Shown piece after piece: positions 49,724 to 58,146 of a stretch of 64,000 nucleotides of DNA; positions within the stretch are counted from its first letter, which is position 1, and each line of letters starts with the position of its first letter. Under the pieces are notes generated by a model, which was given only the letters and a program-made list of their open reading frames with translations, was not told the DNA's origin and searched no databases. A program made the position numbers and the translations under genes. This DNA comes from Chloroflexota bacterium (GTDB taxonomy: Bacteria > Chloroflexota > UBA6077 > FW602-bin22), in the NCBI GenBank assembly GCA_004297775.1, contig SCUE01000037.1, positions 124,001-188,000 on the forward strand, given 5' to 3'.

Positions 49724-49804
49724 ATGCGTTCGCTCGATGGGTTGAGTATCCTACGTCACGCTCACACATATGACACGATCGGTTTCCACGAGAAAGGGAC
49801 CTGA
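49724..49804 (+). CDS. Small upstream ORF in the ftsZ leader (26 residues)
   Basis: ATG at 49724 preceded by GGAGGA ten bases upstream, a better ribosome site than that of most genes here. The 26-codon frame (MRSLDGLSILRHAHTYD and on to HEKGT) ends in TGA at 49802-49804, just five bases before the ftsZ ATG, so ribosomes finishing it would cover the ftsZ start. It resembles no protein known to me. It may act as a translational-coupling or regulatory uORF. Confidence 0.5.
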   Translation: MRSLDGLSILRHAHTYDTIGFHEKGT

Positions 49805-49808
49805 GGTG

Positions 49809-51017
49809 ATGATGCCGCTGTCGGATATGGACCAGTTTGCGCGCATCAAGGTCATTGGCGTTGGCGGCGGCGGATCGAACTCGGTCAGCCGGATGATCCG
49901 GGCCGAGGTTCGTGGAATCGAGTGCATCGCCGTAAACACGGACGCGCAGGCTCTTGCGCGCACCGACGCGGACACGCGCATCCACATCGGCGACAAACTG
50001 ACGCGCGGCCTTGGCGCCGGCGGGGATCCCCAGAAGGGCATGAAGGCGGCCGAGGAGACGAGCAATCAGCTTTTCGAGGCGCTCAAAGACTCCGATATGG
50101 TCTTCATCACCGCCGGAATGGGCGGCGGCACGGGATCGGGTGCCGCGCCCGTCATCGCGCAAATTGCCAGCGAGATGGGTGCCCTGACCGTCGCGATCGT
50201 CACCAAACCCTTCTCTTTCGAGGGGCGTCAGCGCATGCGCATCGCCGAGGAATCGATTGAACTGTTGCGCGACAAGGTCGACGCGCTCATCGTTATCCCA
50301 AATGATCGCATCATCGCGCTGGCAAATAAGACCACGTCGCTCGAACAGTCGTTCAAGATGGTTGACGAGGTCCTTCACGATGGCATTCAGGGAATCGCCG
50401 AGATCATCACCCTGCCCGGTCTGATCAACGTCGACTTCAACGACATCAAGGCAATCATGACCAAGGCGGGTTCGGCCCTGATGTCGATCGGTCGGGGCAC
50501 GGGCGAGAATCGCGCCGCGGATGCCGCCCGGGCCGTCATTTCGAACCCTCTTCTCGAGGCGAAGATCGATGGCGCGCGCGGTATCCTGTTCAACATCACC
50601 GGCGGGCCGGATATGACGATGCAAGAGGTCCACGAGGCGTCGATGATCATCCACGATGTCGCCGACCCGGACGCGAACGTCATCTTCGGCGCGGCGATCG
50701 ATCCGAACATGGAGAATGAGATTCGCATCACGGCCGTCGCGACGGGATTCACCGGCACGACACAGTCGATCCGACCGGGTGGCCTCACCTCCATCCGGTC
50801 GCCGCTCGCCGGCCCGTCCACGCGCGCCGACGCGGGGTCCACAGACGTCCCGTCCTTCATTCGGCCTCGTGCAGTGCCGGCCACGCCGCCGACCGGTCCG
50901 CAATCGCGGCCGAGCGACGGTGGCACTGGCAGCACCGCCTCGGAGAACGCCGGCGGATCGCACGCCACGTCTCCCGGCGAGCTCCCGGAGTTCCTCCGGA
51001 CCTTGAGGCCGCGCTAG
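49809..51017 (+). CDS. ftsZ: Cell division protein FtsZ
   Basis: 402 residues, tubulin-like GTPase that forms the Z ring. [17 protein letters not shown], the GTP signature [16 protein letters not shown] (GGGTGSG loop) and [11 protein letters not shown] are present. A Pro/Ser-rich linker of about 60 residues leads to a C-terminal peptide [12 protein letters not shown], which fits the conserved tail that binds partner proteins. Two ATGs (49809, 49812) compete; GAGGTG lies just before. No ftsA or ftsQ is found next to it. Confidence 0.95.
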   Translation: MMPLSDMDQFARIKVIGVGGGGSNSVSRMIRAEVRGIECIAVNTDAQALARTDADTRIHIGDKLTRGLGAGGDPQKGMKAAEETSNQLFEALKDSDMVFITAGMGGGTGSGAAPVIAQIASEMGALTVAIVTKPFSFEGRQRMRIAEESIELLRDKVDALIVIPNDRIIALANKTTSLEQSFKMVDEVLHDGIQGIAEIITLPGLINVDFNDIKAIMTKAGSALMSIGRGTGENRAADAARAVISNPLLEAKIDGARGILFNITGGPDMTMQEVHEASMIIHDVADPDANVIFGAAIDPNMENEIRITAVATGFTGTTQSIRPGGLTSIRSPLAGPSTRADAGSTDVPSFIRPRAVPATPPTGPQSRPSDGGTGSTASENAGGSHATSPGELPEFLRTLRPR

Positions 51018-51028
51018 CGGACTCGCCT

Positions 51029-51049
51029 GGCACGGGGATACCCCGTGCC
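51029..51049 (+). terminator. Hairpin after ftsZ
   Basis: GGCACGGGG-ATA-CCCCGTGCC, a perfect 9-bp stem eleven bases past the ftsZ stop. No T run follows, so termination efficiency is uncertain. The rest of 51050-51223 holds no gene I can support. Confidence 0.55.
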
Positions 51050-51223
51050 GTATTCAACATAGCATAGAGATTTCACGGCCGGCCTGTCGCCTCCCCGCCC
51101 GTCTCGTAGACCGGCCCGATCGCGTACCACAGTCTGACGTGTTATGTCAAACCTTTCTCAATTTCCAATTCCGATGGACGCGTCAGCCGACAAACTGTAA
51201 TGCGCTTATGTCACTTCATTCCC

Positions 51224-51251
51224 TTGACGGCACAATATCCAGTGGTACACT
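51224..51251 (+). promoter_or_regulatory. Promoter of nrdR-nrdJ
   Basis: TTGACG (51224-51229) and TACACT (51246-51251) with a 16-bp spacer. The first NrdR box fills the spacer exactly. Confidence 0.7.
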
Positions 51252-51276
51252 CGGAGTCGCCCACTACATCTTGTGG
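51230..51276 (+). promoter_or_regulatory. Pair of NrdR boxes
   Basis: Box 1 (51230-51245) GCACAATATCCAGTGG and box 2 (51261-51276) CCACTACATCTTGTGG both follow the NrdR consensus acaCwAtATaTwGtgt at most key positions. Their starts are 31 bp apart, three helical turns, as is usual for NrdR pairs. One box covers the promoter spacer, the other the start of the transcript, so NrdR should repress its own operon. Confidence 0.8.
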
Positions 51277-51344
51277 ACGATAAGTGGCGCGTCGCACACC
51301 AAGCGGCGCGTCTCATGTCGCCGGTGCCTGGAGGTCATTCATTC

Positions 51345-51866
51345 GTGCGCTGTCTTCGATGCGGGTCGGACGATCCAGGCACGCGAGTCATCGATTCGCG
51401 CGAGCAGGCCGATACCGTGCGGCGACGACGCGAGTGTGCCTCCTGCGGTGAGCGATTTACAACCTACGAACGCGCCGAGCGGACCGGATTCCTGGTCGTC
51501 AAGAAGGATGGCCGGCGCGAGGATTACGACCGCGAGAAACTCGCCCGGGGTATCCGGCTGGCGTGCTTCAAGCGCCCGGTGCCGACCGAGGCGATCGCGG
51601 CGATCGTCTCAGACCTTGAGGCGGATCTCTTCGGTCTCGGTCGTGCCGAGATCAGTGCGCAGATGATTGGCGAGCGCGTGATGGACGCTCTGCGCGAGTT
51701 CGACGACGTCGCGTACGTCCGATTCGCGAGCGTCTACCGGGCCTTTCGCGATGTCGACATGATGGCCGACGAGATCGAAGGCCTTCGCGCGTACAAGAAG
51801 CGTTTGACGGAATCGCGGAATCAGTTGCGATTCCGGTTCGAGGAGGAGCAGACCTGCTGGAGTTGA
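51345..51866 (+). CDS. nrdR: Transcriptional repressor NrdR
   Basis: 173 residues. Zinc ribbon with CLRCGSDD and CASCGERFTTYERAE, followed by an ATP-cone domain (LVVKKDGRREDYDREKLARG). NrdR senses ATP/dATP and represses ribonucleotide reductase genes. GTG 51345 with GGAGG upstream gives the canonical start RCLRCG; the frame before it is unrelated. It is encoded directly before the reductase gene, so the regulator and its target share an operon. Confidence 0.95.
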   Translation: MRCLRCGSDDPGTRVIDSREQADTVRRRRECASCGERFTTYERAERTGFLVVKKDGRREDYDREKLARGIRLACFKRPVPTEAIAAIVSDLEADLFGLGRAEISAQMIGERVMDALREFDDVAYVRFASVYRAFRDVDMMADEIEGLRAYKKRLTESRNQLRFRFEEEQTCWS

Positions 51867-51984
51867 CATCTCGTCGAACGGTGGCGGCCGGCCGGCACGG
51901 ATGTCGTTATCCGATCAGCGCAGGGGCGCAACGGCGCGCCAGGCCCTAGTCAACATCGTCACAGGAATCGTGGAGGAGCCATCA

Positions 51985-54318
51985 ATGGCAGTCGCGCGCG
52001 CCGCTCGTTCGAACGTCACATCATCCGTCGCCCCGCCTACCGATCGCCGGACCGAACTGTCCGGGATTCGCGCCAAGGTCTTTCTCGATCGCTACAGCTT
52101 GAAGGACCGCTCAGGCACTGCCACGGAGCAATATCCGGAGGAGATGTGGTGGCGCGTCGCTCGCGGGATCGCGGCCGTCGAGAAGACTGCTGAGAAGCGG
52201 CGAATCTGGGCCAAGCGCTTCTTCGACGCTCTGTCCGATTTCAAGTTCGTGCCGGGCGGCCGCATTCTGGCCGGCGCCGGCACCGGACATGCCGTCACGT
52301 ACTACAACTGCTACGTCATCCCGTCGCCCGAAGATAGCCGGTCCGGCATCCTCGACAACCTCAAAGTCATGACCGAGATCATGGCGCGCGGCGGCGGCGT
52401 CGGAATCAACCTTTCGTCGTTGCGACCGCGTGGCTCGTACATCCGAACCGTGAACGGCACGGCCTCCGGACCGTGCTCGTGGGCGGAGCTGTACTCGGTG
52501 GCGACCGGTGACGTCATTCAGCAGGGTGGAAGTCGGCGCGGCGCCCTGATGCTGATGCTCGACGACGACCATCCCGACATCGAAGAGTTCATCACGGTCA
52601 AGCAGGACTTCACACGGATCAATCACGCCAATCTTTCCGTCTGCGTGTCCGACGCGTTCATGCAAGCGATCGAAGACGACGCCGACTGGCAACTCAAATG
52701 GCAGGGCGAAGTCCGCAAGACCGTCAAGGCGCGCCACATCTGGGATCTCATCTGCCGGGCGGCCTGGCGAAGCGCCGAACCAGGCGTCGTCTTCATGGAC
52801 CGGTACAACAAGCAGTCGAACACCTGGTACTACGAGAACATTCGGTGTGTGAATCCGTGCGGCGAACAGGGACTCCCGGCGTGGGGTGTCTGCAATCTCG
52901 GCGCCCTGAATCTGTCCGCCTTCGTCGAGAAGGGCGAGATGGACTGGTCCGGTCTGGCCGATCACGCGCGGGTCGCGATGCGATTCCTCGATAACGTGGT
53001 CAATGCGAACCTCTACTTCATCAAGGAGAACGAGGTCGCCCAGATGGGCACGCGCCGCACCGGCCTCGGCACAATGGGGCTTGGCGACGCGCTGATCAAG
53101 CTCGGGGTTCGCTACGGGTCGGACGAGTCGCTCGCATTCGTGGAGCGTATATACGCGACCATTCGCGACGCCGCCTACGATGCCTCGGCCGACATCGCGG
53201 CCGAGAAGGGGCCTTTCGGATTCTTCGATCGCGACAAGTACATGCAAGGCGAGTTCATTCAGCGGCTTCCGGAGGACATCCGTGAGAAGGTCGCCAAGAA
53301 CGGAACGCGGAATGCCGTGCTGCTGACGCAGGCGCCGACCGGGACGACCTCGCTACTATCCGGTGTCTCGTCCGGCATCGAGCCAGTCTACGACTTCGTC
53401 ATGCGCCGTCGAGATCGGACTGGCGAGCACATCCTGTACCACCCGCTCTACCAGGAGTGGCGCGATCAGTTCGTGGCCGACAACGAACGCGAGCCGACCG
53501 AGGACGAGCGTCCGCATCACTTCGTCGGCGCGACCGAACTGACGCCAGAGGAACACGTCCGCGTCCAGGCTGTCGTTCAGAAGTACACCGACTCCTCTAT
53601 CTCGAAGACCGTGAATGCGCCGAACCGGCACACGACCGATGATGTCAAAAACCTTTACACCCTCGCGTACAAGCTTGGCTGCAAGGGCGTCGCGTACTTC
53701 CGCGACGGATCCCGCGAGGGCGTTCTCTCTCAGGTGACCGACAATCCAGCCGCGTCTTCGGCCGCCACGGCCGCGTCGCTTCCGGCGATGACACCGGATC
53801 GCAGCAAGAGTCGGCCGGAACTGCTGAGTGGCTACACCCGTCAAGTTCTGGCGCCGGAAGGGAAGGTCAACTTGACCCTCAATTCCGATGACTCGGGCCT
53901 GTACGAAGTGTTCGTGTCAATTGGGCGCTCCGGATCCGACCTGATGGCGATGGCCGAGGCCGTCGGACGTTTGGTGTCGTACGCGCTCCAAATCCCGTCG
54001 ACGCTGACGCCGGAAGATCGCGTGCGTGAAATCGCCCGTCAATTGCGCCACATCGGCGGCCGCGGCTCGGTCGGCTTTGGCCCGATGCAGGTGCGATCGC
54101 TGCCCGACGCGATCGCGATTGCCCTGACGCGACACCTCGAGGGTGCGCCCGGCGCGATGATGAGTCGTGATGGGGAACAGCAGTTGAGCCTTCCGATTGC
54201 GCCAAAGGAGCCCACCGGCGCCAATCTGGCCAGCCTGTGCCCAAGTTGTGGATCGGCGACTCTGGTCTACGAGGAGGGCTGCAAGAAATGCTATGGCTGC
54301 GGCCACTCGGAATGCTAA
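51985..54318 (+). CDS. nrdJ: Adenosylcobalamin-dependent (class II) ribonucleotide reductase
   Basis: 777 residues. Reduces ribonucleotides by a radical started from coenzyme B12, needing no oxygen. NPCGEQGLPAWGVCNLGALN contains the radical Cys region and Glu; QAPTGTTSLLSGVSSGIEPV, and the C-terminal Cys cluster CPSCGSATLVYEEGCKKCYG supply the redox/zinc-ribbon tail. There is no ATP-cone visible at the N-terminus. ATG 51985 has GGAGGAG eight bases before it, and the frame's 28 upstream codons are unlike the family. Dependence on B12 means the cell must make or import it. Confidence 0.95.
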   Translation: MAVARAARSNVTSSVAPPTDRRTELSGIRAKVFLDRYSLKDRSGTATEQYPEEMWWRVARGIAAVEKTAEKRRIWAKRFFDALSDFKFVPGGRILAGAGTGHAVTYYNCYVIPSPEDSRSGILDNLKVMTEIMARGGGVGINLSSLRPRGSYIRTVNGTASGPCSWAELYSVATGDVIQQGGSRRGALMLMLDDDHPDIEEFITVKQDFTRINHANLSVCVSDAFMQAIEDDADWQLKWQGEVRKTVKARHIWDLICRAAWRSAEPGVVFMDRYNKQSNTWYYENIRCVNPCGEQGLPAWGVCNLGALNLSAFVEKGEMDWSGLADHARVAMRFLDNVVNANLYFIKENEVAQMGTRRTGLGTMGLGDALIKLGVRYGSDESLAFVERIYATIRDAAYDASADIAAEKGPFGFFDRDKYMQGEFIQRLPEDIREKVAKNGTRNAVLLTQAPTGTTSLLSGVSSGIEPVYDFVMRRRDRTGEHILYHPLYQEWRDQFVADNEREPTEDERPHHFVGATELTPEEHVRVQAVVQKYTDSSISKTVNAPNRHTTDDVKNLYTLAYKLGCKGVAYFRDGSREGVLSQVTDNPAASSAATAASLPAMTPDRSKSRPELLSGYTRQVLAPEGKVNLTLNSDDSGLYEVFVSIGRSGSDLMAMAEAVGRLVSYALQIPSTLTPEDRVREIARQLRHIGGRGSVGFGPMQVRSLPDAIAIALTRHLEGAPGAMMSRDGEQQLSLPIAPKEPTGANLASLCPSCGSATLVYEEGCKKCYGCGHSEC

Positions 54319-54367
54319 CGGTTCGGTAGTTGGGGTGGTCGCGCAAGTGTGATCACCCGACAGACTG

Positions 54368-55120
54368 ATGGAGTACCTCCAGTTCGACTCGTTACGCGCC
54401 GGCGGAATCCGTCACGCGATCACCGACCGATCGGCCGATCTCAGTTCGCGGGCGATCCTCGATGAACCGGCGGCGGCAGACCGTCGCGACGCGGCAGTGC
54501 GCACCGTCGGCCTCGATCCGGCCGGCCTCGTCTGCGCACATCAGGTGCACGGCGCGGCGGTTACCCGCGTTCGCGCCGCCGATCGTGGTCGCGGCGCGCG
54601 CGACCCAGCGTCGGCGATTCCGGCGACCGACGCGCTGATCGCCGACGAGCCATGGATCACCCTGGCGATGTACTTCGCCGATTGCCTTCCTCTGCTGTTC
54701 GCGTGCCCGACGCGTGGCGTGTTCGCCCTCGCGCACGCCGGGTGGCGCGGCACGGTCGCCAACGTCGCCGGCGCCACGGTCGCGGCGCTCGGCCGCGAGT
54801 TTAGCGTTCCCGCCGACGAGATCGTGGTCGGGCTCGGACCGTGCATTCGAGCCTGCTGCTACGAAATCGGCGAAGACGTCGCGGCGCAACTTGTCCGCGC
54901 CGCGCCATCGGAACCGGTCGCGGCCATCCGGTCCAATCGCGGCTTCGTCGGCGACATCGCGGCAGTGAATCGGGCTCAACTGGTCGCCGCCGGCGTTAGT
55001 CGCGACGCGATCTCCGACTCCGCGATCTGTACGTCCTGCTCGGTCGATCGCTTTTTCTCGCATCGCGCCGGCCACGGCGAGGCCGGCCGGTTCGCGGCGA
55101 TAATCGGTCGCAATGATTGA
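54368..55120 (+). CDS. pgeF: Purine nucleoside phosphorylase YfiH/PgeF family (laccase-domain)
   Basis: 250 residues. AHQVHGAAVTRVRA, YFADCLPLLFACP and LAHAGWRGTVANVAG hold the His and Cys residues of the zinc site, and GPCIRACCYEIGEDV is the C-terminal signature. The family removes wrong amino acids from UDP-MurNAc in E. coli and acts on adenosine and other purine nucleosides. In many bacteria it lies near ftsZ and the PLP-binding protein, as here. Overlaps the next gene by 8 bp. Confidence 0.88.
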   Translation: MEYLQFDSLRAGGIRHAITDRSADLSSRAILDEPAAADRRDAAVRTVGLDPAGLVCAHQVHGAAVTRVRAADRGRGARDPASAIPATDALIADEPWITLAMYFADCLPLLFACPTRGVFALAHAGWRGTVANVAGATVAALGREFSVPADEIVVGLGPCIRACCYEIGEDVAAQLVRAAPSEPVAAIRSNRGFVGDIAAVNRAQLVAAGVSRDAISDSAICTSCSVDRFFSHRAGHGEAGRFAAIIGRND

Positions 55121-55817
55121 CCCAATCACTCCAATAGCCGAGCGTCTCGCGACCGTACGACTGCGCGTTGCGCGCGCAGCCGAGTCAGCCGGGCGATCGC
55201 CTGGCGCCGTGCGCATCATCGCCGTCACGAAGACGATGCCGGTCGAGGCGGCGCGCGCGGCGTACGACGCGGGCGCGCGCGATTTCGGTGAGAACCGGAT
55301 CCAGGAAGGTACGGCCAAGATCGCCGCGTTCGGACCGTCCGACGCGGTCTGGCACCTGATCGGCCATCTGCAAACCAACAAGGCGCGTCCGGCCGCCCGC
55401 GACTTCGGGATCATTCACGCGATCGACAGCGTTCGCATCGCCGAGGCGGTCGCCCGGGAAGCCACCGCGCTCGGTCGAGCCATCGATGTGCTCCTCGAGG
55501 TGAACGTCGCCGCGGAGGAATCGAAGTACGGTTTCACGCCGGAGGACGCCCTCGTCTCCTCCGGCAACATCACCCGTCTCGATGGATTGCGGGTGATCGG
55601 ACTGATGACAGTCGCGCCACTGGTCGCCGATCCGGAGGACGCCCGGCTGGTCTTCCGGGCGCTACGCCTCCTCGGCGAGCGAGTCCGCGAGCGCGTCGGC
55701 AACCCCAATGTTTGGCATCTCTCGATGGGCATGAGCAACGACGTAGATGTCGCAATCGCGGAGGGCGCGACGATGGTGCGAATCGGACGGGCGATCTTTG
55801 GGGAGCGCCCAGCCTAA
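55113..55817 (+). CDS. PLP homeostasis protein (YggS/PROSC family)
   Basis: 234 residues, alanine-racemase-like barrel without racemase domain. The PLP-binding Lys is in IIAVTKTMPVEAARAAY; GENRIQEG, WHLIGHLQTNKAR and WHLSMGMSNDVDVAIAEGAT (motif core SMGMS-D) follow. It keeps free pyridoxal phosphate in balance. Placed between pgeF and yggT as in many dcw-adjacent clusters. Confidence 0.92.
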   Translation: MIDPITPIAERLATVRLRVARAAESAGRSPGAVRIIAVTKTMPVEAARAAYDAGARDFGENRIQEGTAKIAAFGPSDAVWHLIGHLQTNKARPAARDFGIIHAIDSVRIAEAVAREATALGRAIDVLLEVNVAAEESKYGFTPEDALVSSGNITRLDGLRVIGLMTVAPLVADPEDARLVFRALRLLGERVRERVGNPNVWHLSMGMSNDVDVAIAEGATMVRIGRAIFGERPA

Positions 55818-55822
55818 AGTCG

Positions 55823-55828
55823 TACAAT
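55823..55828 (+). promoter_or_regulatory. -10 element of the yggT gene
   Basis: TACAAT six bases before the ATG at 55835. No ribosome site; leaderless start inferred. Confidence 0.5.
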
Positions 55829-55834
55829 AGCCTG

Positions 55835-56113
55835 ATGCTTGGCGGGTTTTTCCTTTCGAACTTCGTGTCGATCCTGTGCCAGGTACTCGCGATGGCGATT
55901 TTCGTTCGGGCGCTGCTTTCGTGGATCCCGAACATGCGACCGGACCATCCGATCGTTCGATTCCTGAACGACATCACCGAACCAGTGCTCACACCGTTCC
56001 GCCGGGTGATCCCGATGGTCGGCGCGATGGACCTTTCACCGCTTGTGGCGATGATCGTCCTGAGCCAGGCCGGAAGCATCCTGGCGGCGAGTCTCCGGAG
56101 CGCCGGCTACTGA
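55835..56113 (+). CDS. YggT family membrane protein
   Basis: 92 residues. Two membrane helices (FVSILCQVLAMAIFVRALLS and LSPLVAMIVLSQAGSILAAS) around the YggT signature SWIPNMRPDHPIVRFLNDIT with EPVLTPFRRVIP. In Streptococcus the SepF-region YlmG homologue affects nucleoid and division-site organisation; function in general is unclear. The ATG at 55835 follows a -10 element directly; the longer open frame overlaps the gene before. Confidence 0.9.
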   Translation: MLGGFFLSNFVSILCQVLAMAIFVRALLSWIPNMRPDHPIVRFLNDITEPVLTPFRRVIPMVGAMDLSPLVAMIVLSQAGSILAASLRSAGY

Positions 56114-56116
56114 CCT

Positions 56117-56755
56117 GTGACGGCCGGCGATGATTCTCGCCTCGGCGAGGGCGCCAGTGGCGTGTCAGTCGACATCGCCCTGCCGCCGGATTTCTACGCC
56201 CGAGGCACCGTGGAAGTTGCGCGCGATCTGCTTGGGTGTCGCCTCGTACACGATCGCAACGGAAACCGGCGCCATGGCACCATCGTCGAGACCGAGGCGT
56301 ACATAGGCGGCGACGATCGCGCGTGCCACGCCGCTCGCGGTGGTCCAGGCGGTCGAGCGCGTGTTATGTACAGCGACCCCGGCACCGTCTATGTCTACCT
56401 CGTTTACGGCATTCACTGGTGCCTGAACGCCGTGACGGAACAGGCCGGATTTCCGGCGGCGGTGCTCATCCGTGCGCTCGAAATCATCGACGGCCCGAAC
56501 GGAGCGGCTAGTGGTCCGGGGCTGGTTTGCCGATACATGGGTATCGATGGAAGTGCAAATGGCACGGCCCTCACGGACGGGTCGCTGCGCATCGAGCCAA
56601 GGATTGCGAAGCAACGTCCCATCGAATCCGGACCGCGAATCGGCGTTGCCTACGCCGGAGCATGGGCCGAACGACCCTGGCGGTTCTGGCTCTCGGACAG
56701 TTCGGCGGTGTCTACTCGACGACGTCGTACGCGCGCGTCGGCTCGTGCGTCATGA
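56117..56755 (+). CDS. 3-methyladenine DNA glycosylase (AAG/MPG family)
   Basis: 212 residues. LPPDFYARGTVEVARDLLGC, TIVETEAYIGGDDRACHAAR and YVYLVYGIHWCLNAVTEQAG carry the active-site Glu and the intercalating Tyr of the AAG fold. It removes alkylated purines from DNA. Start GTG at 56117, three bases after yggT. The C-terminus (STRRRRTRASARAS) is basic and unlike the family; it overlaps the end of the minus-strand gene by 44 bp, so the family-like part probably ends near WRFWLSDS. Confidence 0.9.
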   Translation: MTAGDDSRLGEGASGVSVDIALPPDFYARGTVEVARDLLGCRLVHDRNGNRRHGTIVETEAYIGGDDRACHAARGGPGGRARVMYSDPGTVYVYLVYGIHWCLNAVTEQAGFPAAVLIRALEIIDGPNGAASGPGLVCRYMGIDGSANGTALTDGSLRIEPRIAKQRPIESGPRIGVAYAGAWAERPWRFWLSDSSAVSTRRRRTRASARAS

Positions 56756-56999
56756 ATCGCCCGCGCTGGTCGTTCAGGTCCGCCCGAGTCGGCCCACGCC
56801 GCCAGGTGTCGTACGCCTCGTAACTACGCCAGAATTGAATCCACTGGTACTCATGAGAGTCGATCAGACCGCGCACGACAAACTGGCGAGTTTGACCGGC
56901 CGCGCGCCGGAGGGGCTCGGTGTGATGCAGCCATGCCAGCGCATCCGCCTCGCGCCCCGGCAGCAGGAACACGCGGCGCACAATCGCGACTTCGGCCAT
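56712..56999 (-). CDS. ABM-like (antibiotic biosynthesis monooxygenase fold) small protein
   Basis: 95 residues. The pattern IVRRVFLLPGREADALAWLH, FVVRGLIDSHEYQWIQFWRS and YEAYDTWRRGP resembles the dimeric alpha-beta barrel of ABM/NIPSNAP-type proteins. Reaction unknown. It lies antisense to the end of the glycosylase gene. A TATACT on the minus strand at 57030-57025 is a likely -10, giving a leader of about 19 bases. Confidence 0.6.
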   Translation of the reverse strand: MAEVAIVRRVFLLPGREADALAWLHHTEPLRRAAGQTRQFVVRGLIDSHEYQWIQFWRSYEAYDTWRRGPTRADLNDQRGRFMTHEPTRAYDVVE

Positions 57000-57024
57000 A
57001 TTGTCTTCGACGAAACCCGACGAC

Positions 57025-57030
57025 AGTATA
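57025..57030 (-). promoter_or_regulatory. -10 element of the ABM-like gene
   Basis: TATACT on the minus strand, 25 bases before the ATG at 56999. No clear -35. Confidence 0.4.
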
Positions 57031-57112
57031 GGCGCGATTTCCCCATAAAGATTTCAGACTCGACGGCCGATAATCTGACCAATGCGACGCGGCGGGGAGC
57101 GGTGACGTACTC

Positions 57113-57430
57113 ATGAACCTCAATCCAATCCAGCGAGACATCCTCCGAGCCTATGGCAACCGCACGCGCGGCTCACAGGAAGCCGGTTCGTCGGCCGAGG
57201 CCGGTGGATCTGGCGCGCCCGAGGACGCGGCCGCGGCACCTCGTGCCGATGGCGTTGTCCTTTCCGACACGGCCGCGATTGTCGGCCGGTCGCTGTCGGC
57301 GGTCCGATCGAGCCCAGACGTGCGCGAAAACGTCGTCACCGCACTTCGCGCGCAGGTTCAGTCCGGGCAGTACAACGTCCCAGCCGAGGACATTGCGCGC
57401 GCGATCATCGATTCGGCTGGGCAGTCGTAG
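57113..57430 (+). CDS. FlgM-like anti-sigma-28 factor
   Basis: 105 residues. A short N-terminus (MNLNPIQRDILRAYGN), an Ala/Gly/Ser-rich disordered middle and a C-terminal helix region VVLSDTAAIVGRSLSAVRSS and VRENVVTALRAQVQSGQYNV with AEDIARAIID, which fits the sigma-binding part of FlgM. FlgM holds the flagellar sigma factor until hook completion. No flagellar gene is in the window, so it is an orphan here. It converges on the PAP2 gene with a 9 bp gap. Confidence 0.65.
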   Translation: MNLNPIQRDILRAYGNRTRGSQEAGSSAEAGGSGAPEDAAAAPRADGVVLSDTAAIVGRSLSAVRSSPDVRENVVTALRAQVQSGQYNVPAEDIARAIIDSAGQS

Positions 57431-57439
57431 TCCGTCGTC

Positions 57440-58084
57440 TCACGGCGCGTTCTGTCCGGCCCGATCTCGCGCTTTGCACAACGTCGCGACACTGAAGACG
57501 CCGATCGCCGCCCCGAAGATCCATCCGCCAATGACGTCGATCGGCCAGTGATGACCGAGGTAGACCCGTGTCCACCCGGACGTGACGACGACCAGCGATA
57601 GCAGGGCTCCAGCCGTGATCGCGCCGCGTCGACCTTCCCATCGCCACGCGAGGTATGTACCGACCACGGCGATGAACATCGCCCGAATCGAGTGCCCGCT
57701 GGGAAACGATTGCATCGTCGGTAATCCCAACAAGACGTACCGTATCGACTCGCGATAGAGATCGCCCGATGGCACTGGTTGATCGAGCGTGAACTTCATC
57801 GCCACTTCAATCGGAACCGTCGCGACAAAGAACAACGGCGCGAGCGCCGACCAGCCGCGAACTCCGGTTACGCGGAGCGCAAGTGATCCCGCGATACCGA
57901 GAGCAACCGAAACCTCGGCGGCCGCGACGTAGGTGAGCACGCCGCCGATGAAATCGATGTCGGCCCCAATCGACGACTTCACCACCCGCATGAGCGCCTG
58001 ATCGAGGGGAGCGAGCACGCGTTGATGGACGAGAGCGGCGACGAGGGCGAATACGACCAGGAGCAGTCCGGAAAGGGCGTGCAC
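57440..58084 (-). CDS. PAP2-family membrane phosphatase
   Basis: 214 residues, five or six membrane helices. The three motifs of the PAP2 superfamily are KFTLDQPVPSGDLYRE (KxxxxxxP type), SFPSGHSIRAMF (PSGH) and SGWTRVYLGHHWPIDVIGG (SRxxxxxHxxxD, with Thr before Arg). Likely acts on lipid phosphates or undecaprenyl pyrophosphate at the outer face. Start GTG at 58084, eight bases after a TATAAG element. Confidence 0.85.
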   Translation of the reverse strand: MHALSGLLLVVFALVAALVHQRVLAPLDQALMRVVKSSIGADIDFIGGVLTYVAAAEVSVALGIAGSLALRVTGVRGWSALAPLFFVATVPIEVAMKFTLDQPVPSGDLYRESIRYVLLGLPTMQSFPSGHSIRAMFIAVVGTYLAWRWEGRRGAITAGALLSLVVVTSGWTRVYLGHHWPIDVIGGWIFGAAIGVFSVATLCKARDRAGQNAP

Positions 58085-58092
58085 GTCGATCG

Positions 58093-58098
58093 CTTATA
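58093..58098 (-). promoter_or_regulatory. -10 element of the PAP2 gene
   Basis: TATAAG on the minus strand, eight bases before the GTG at 58084; no ribosome site. It is back to back with the M1 peptidase promoter. Confidence 0.4.
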
Positions 58099-58133
58099 GC
58101 AGTGCCATGCACTATCGCTTCCGCGAACGTCCG

Positions 58134-58139
58134 TAGAAT
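58134..58139 (+). promoter_or_regulatory. -10 element of the M1 peptidase gene
   Basis: TAGAAT seven bases before the ATG at 58147. No ribosome site; leaderless start inferred. Confidence 0.5.
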
Positions 58140-58146
58140 CGTCCGG

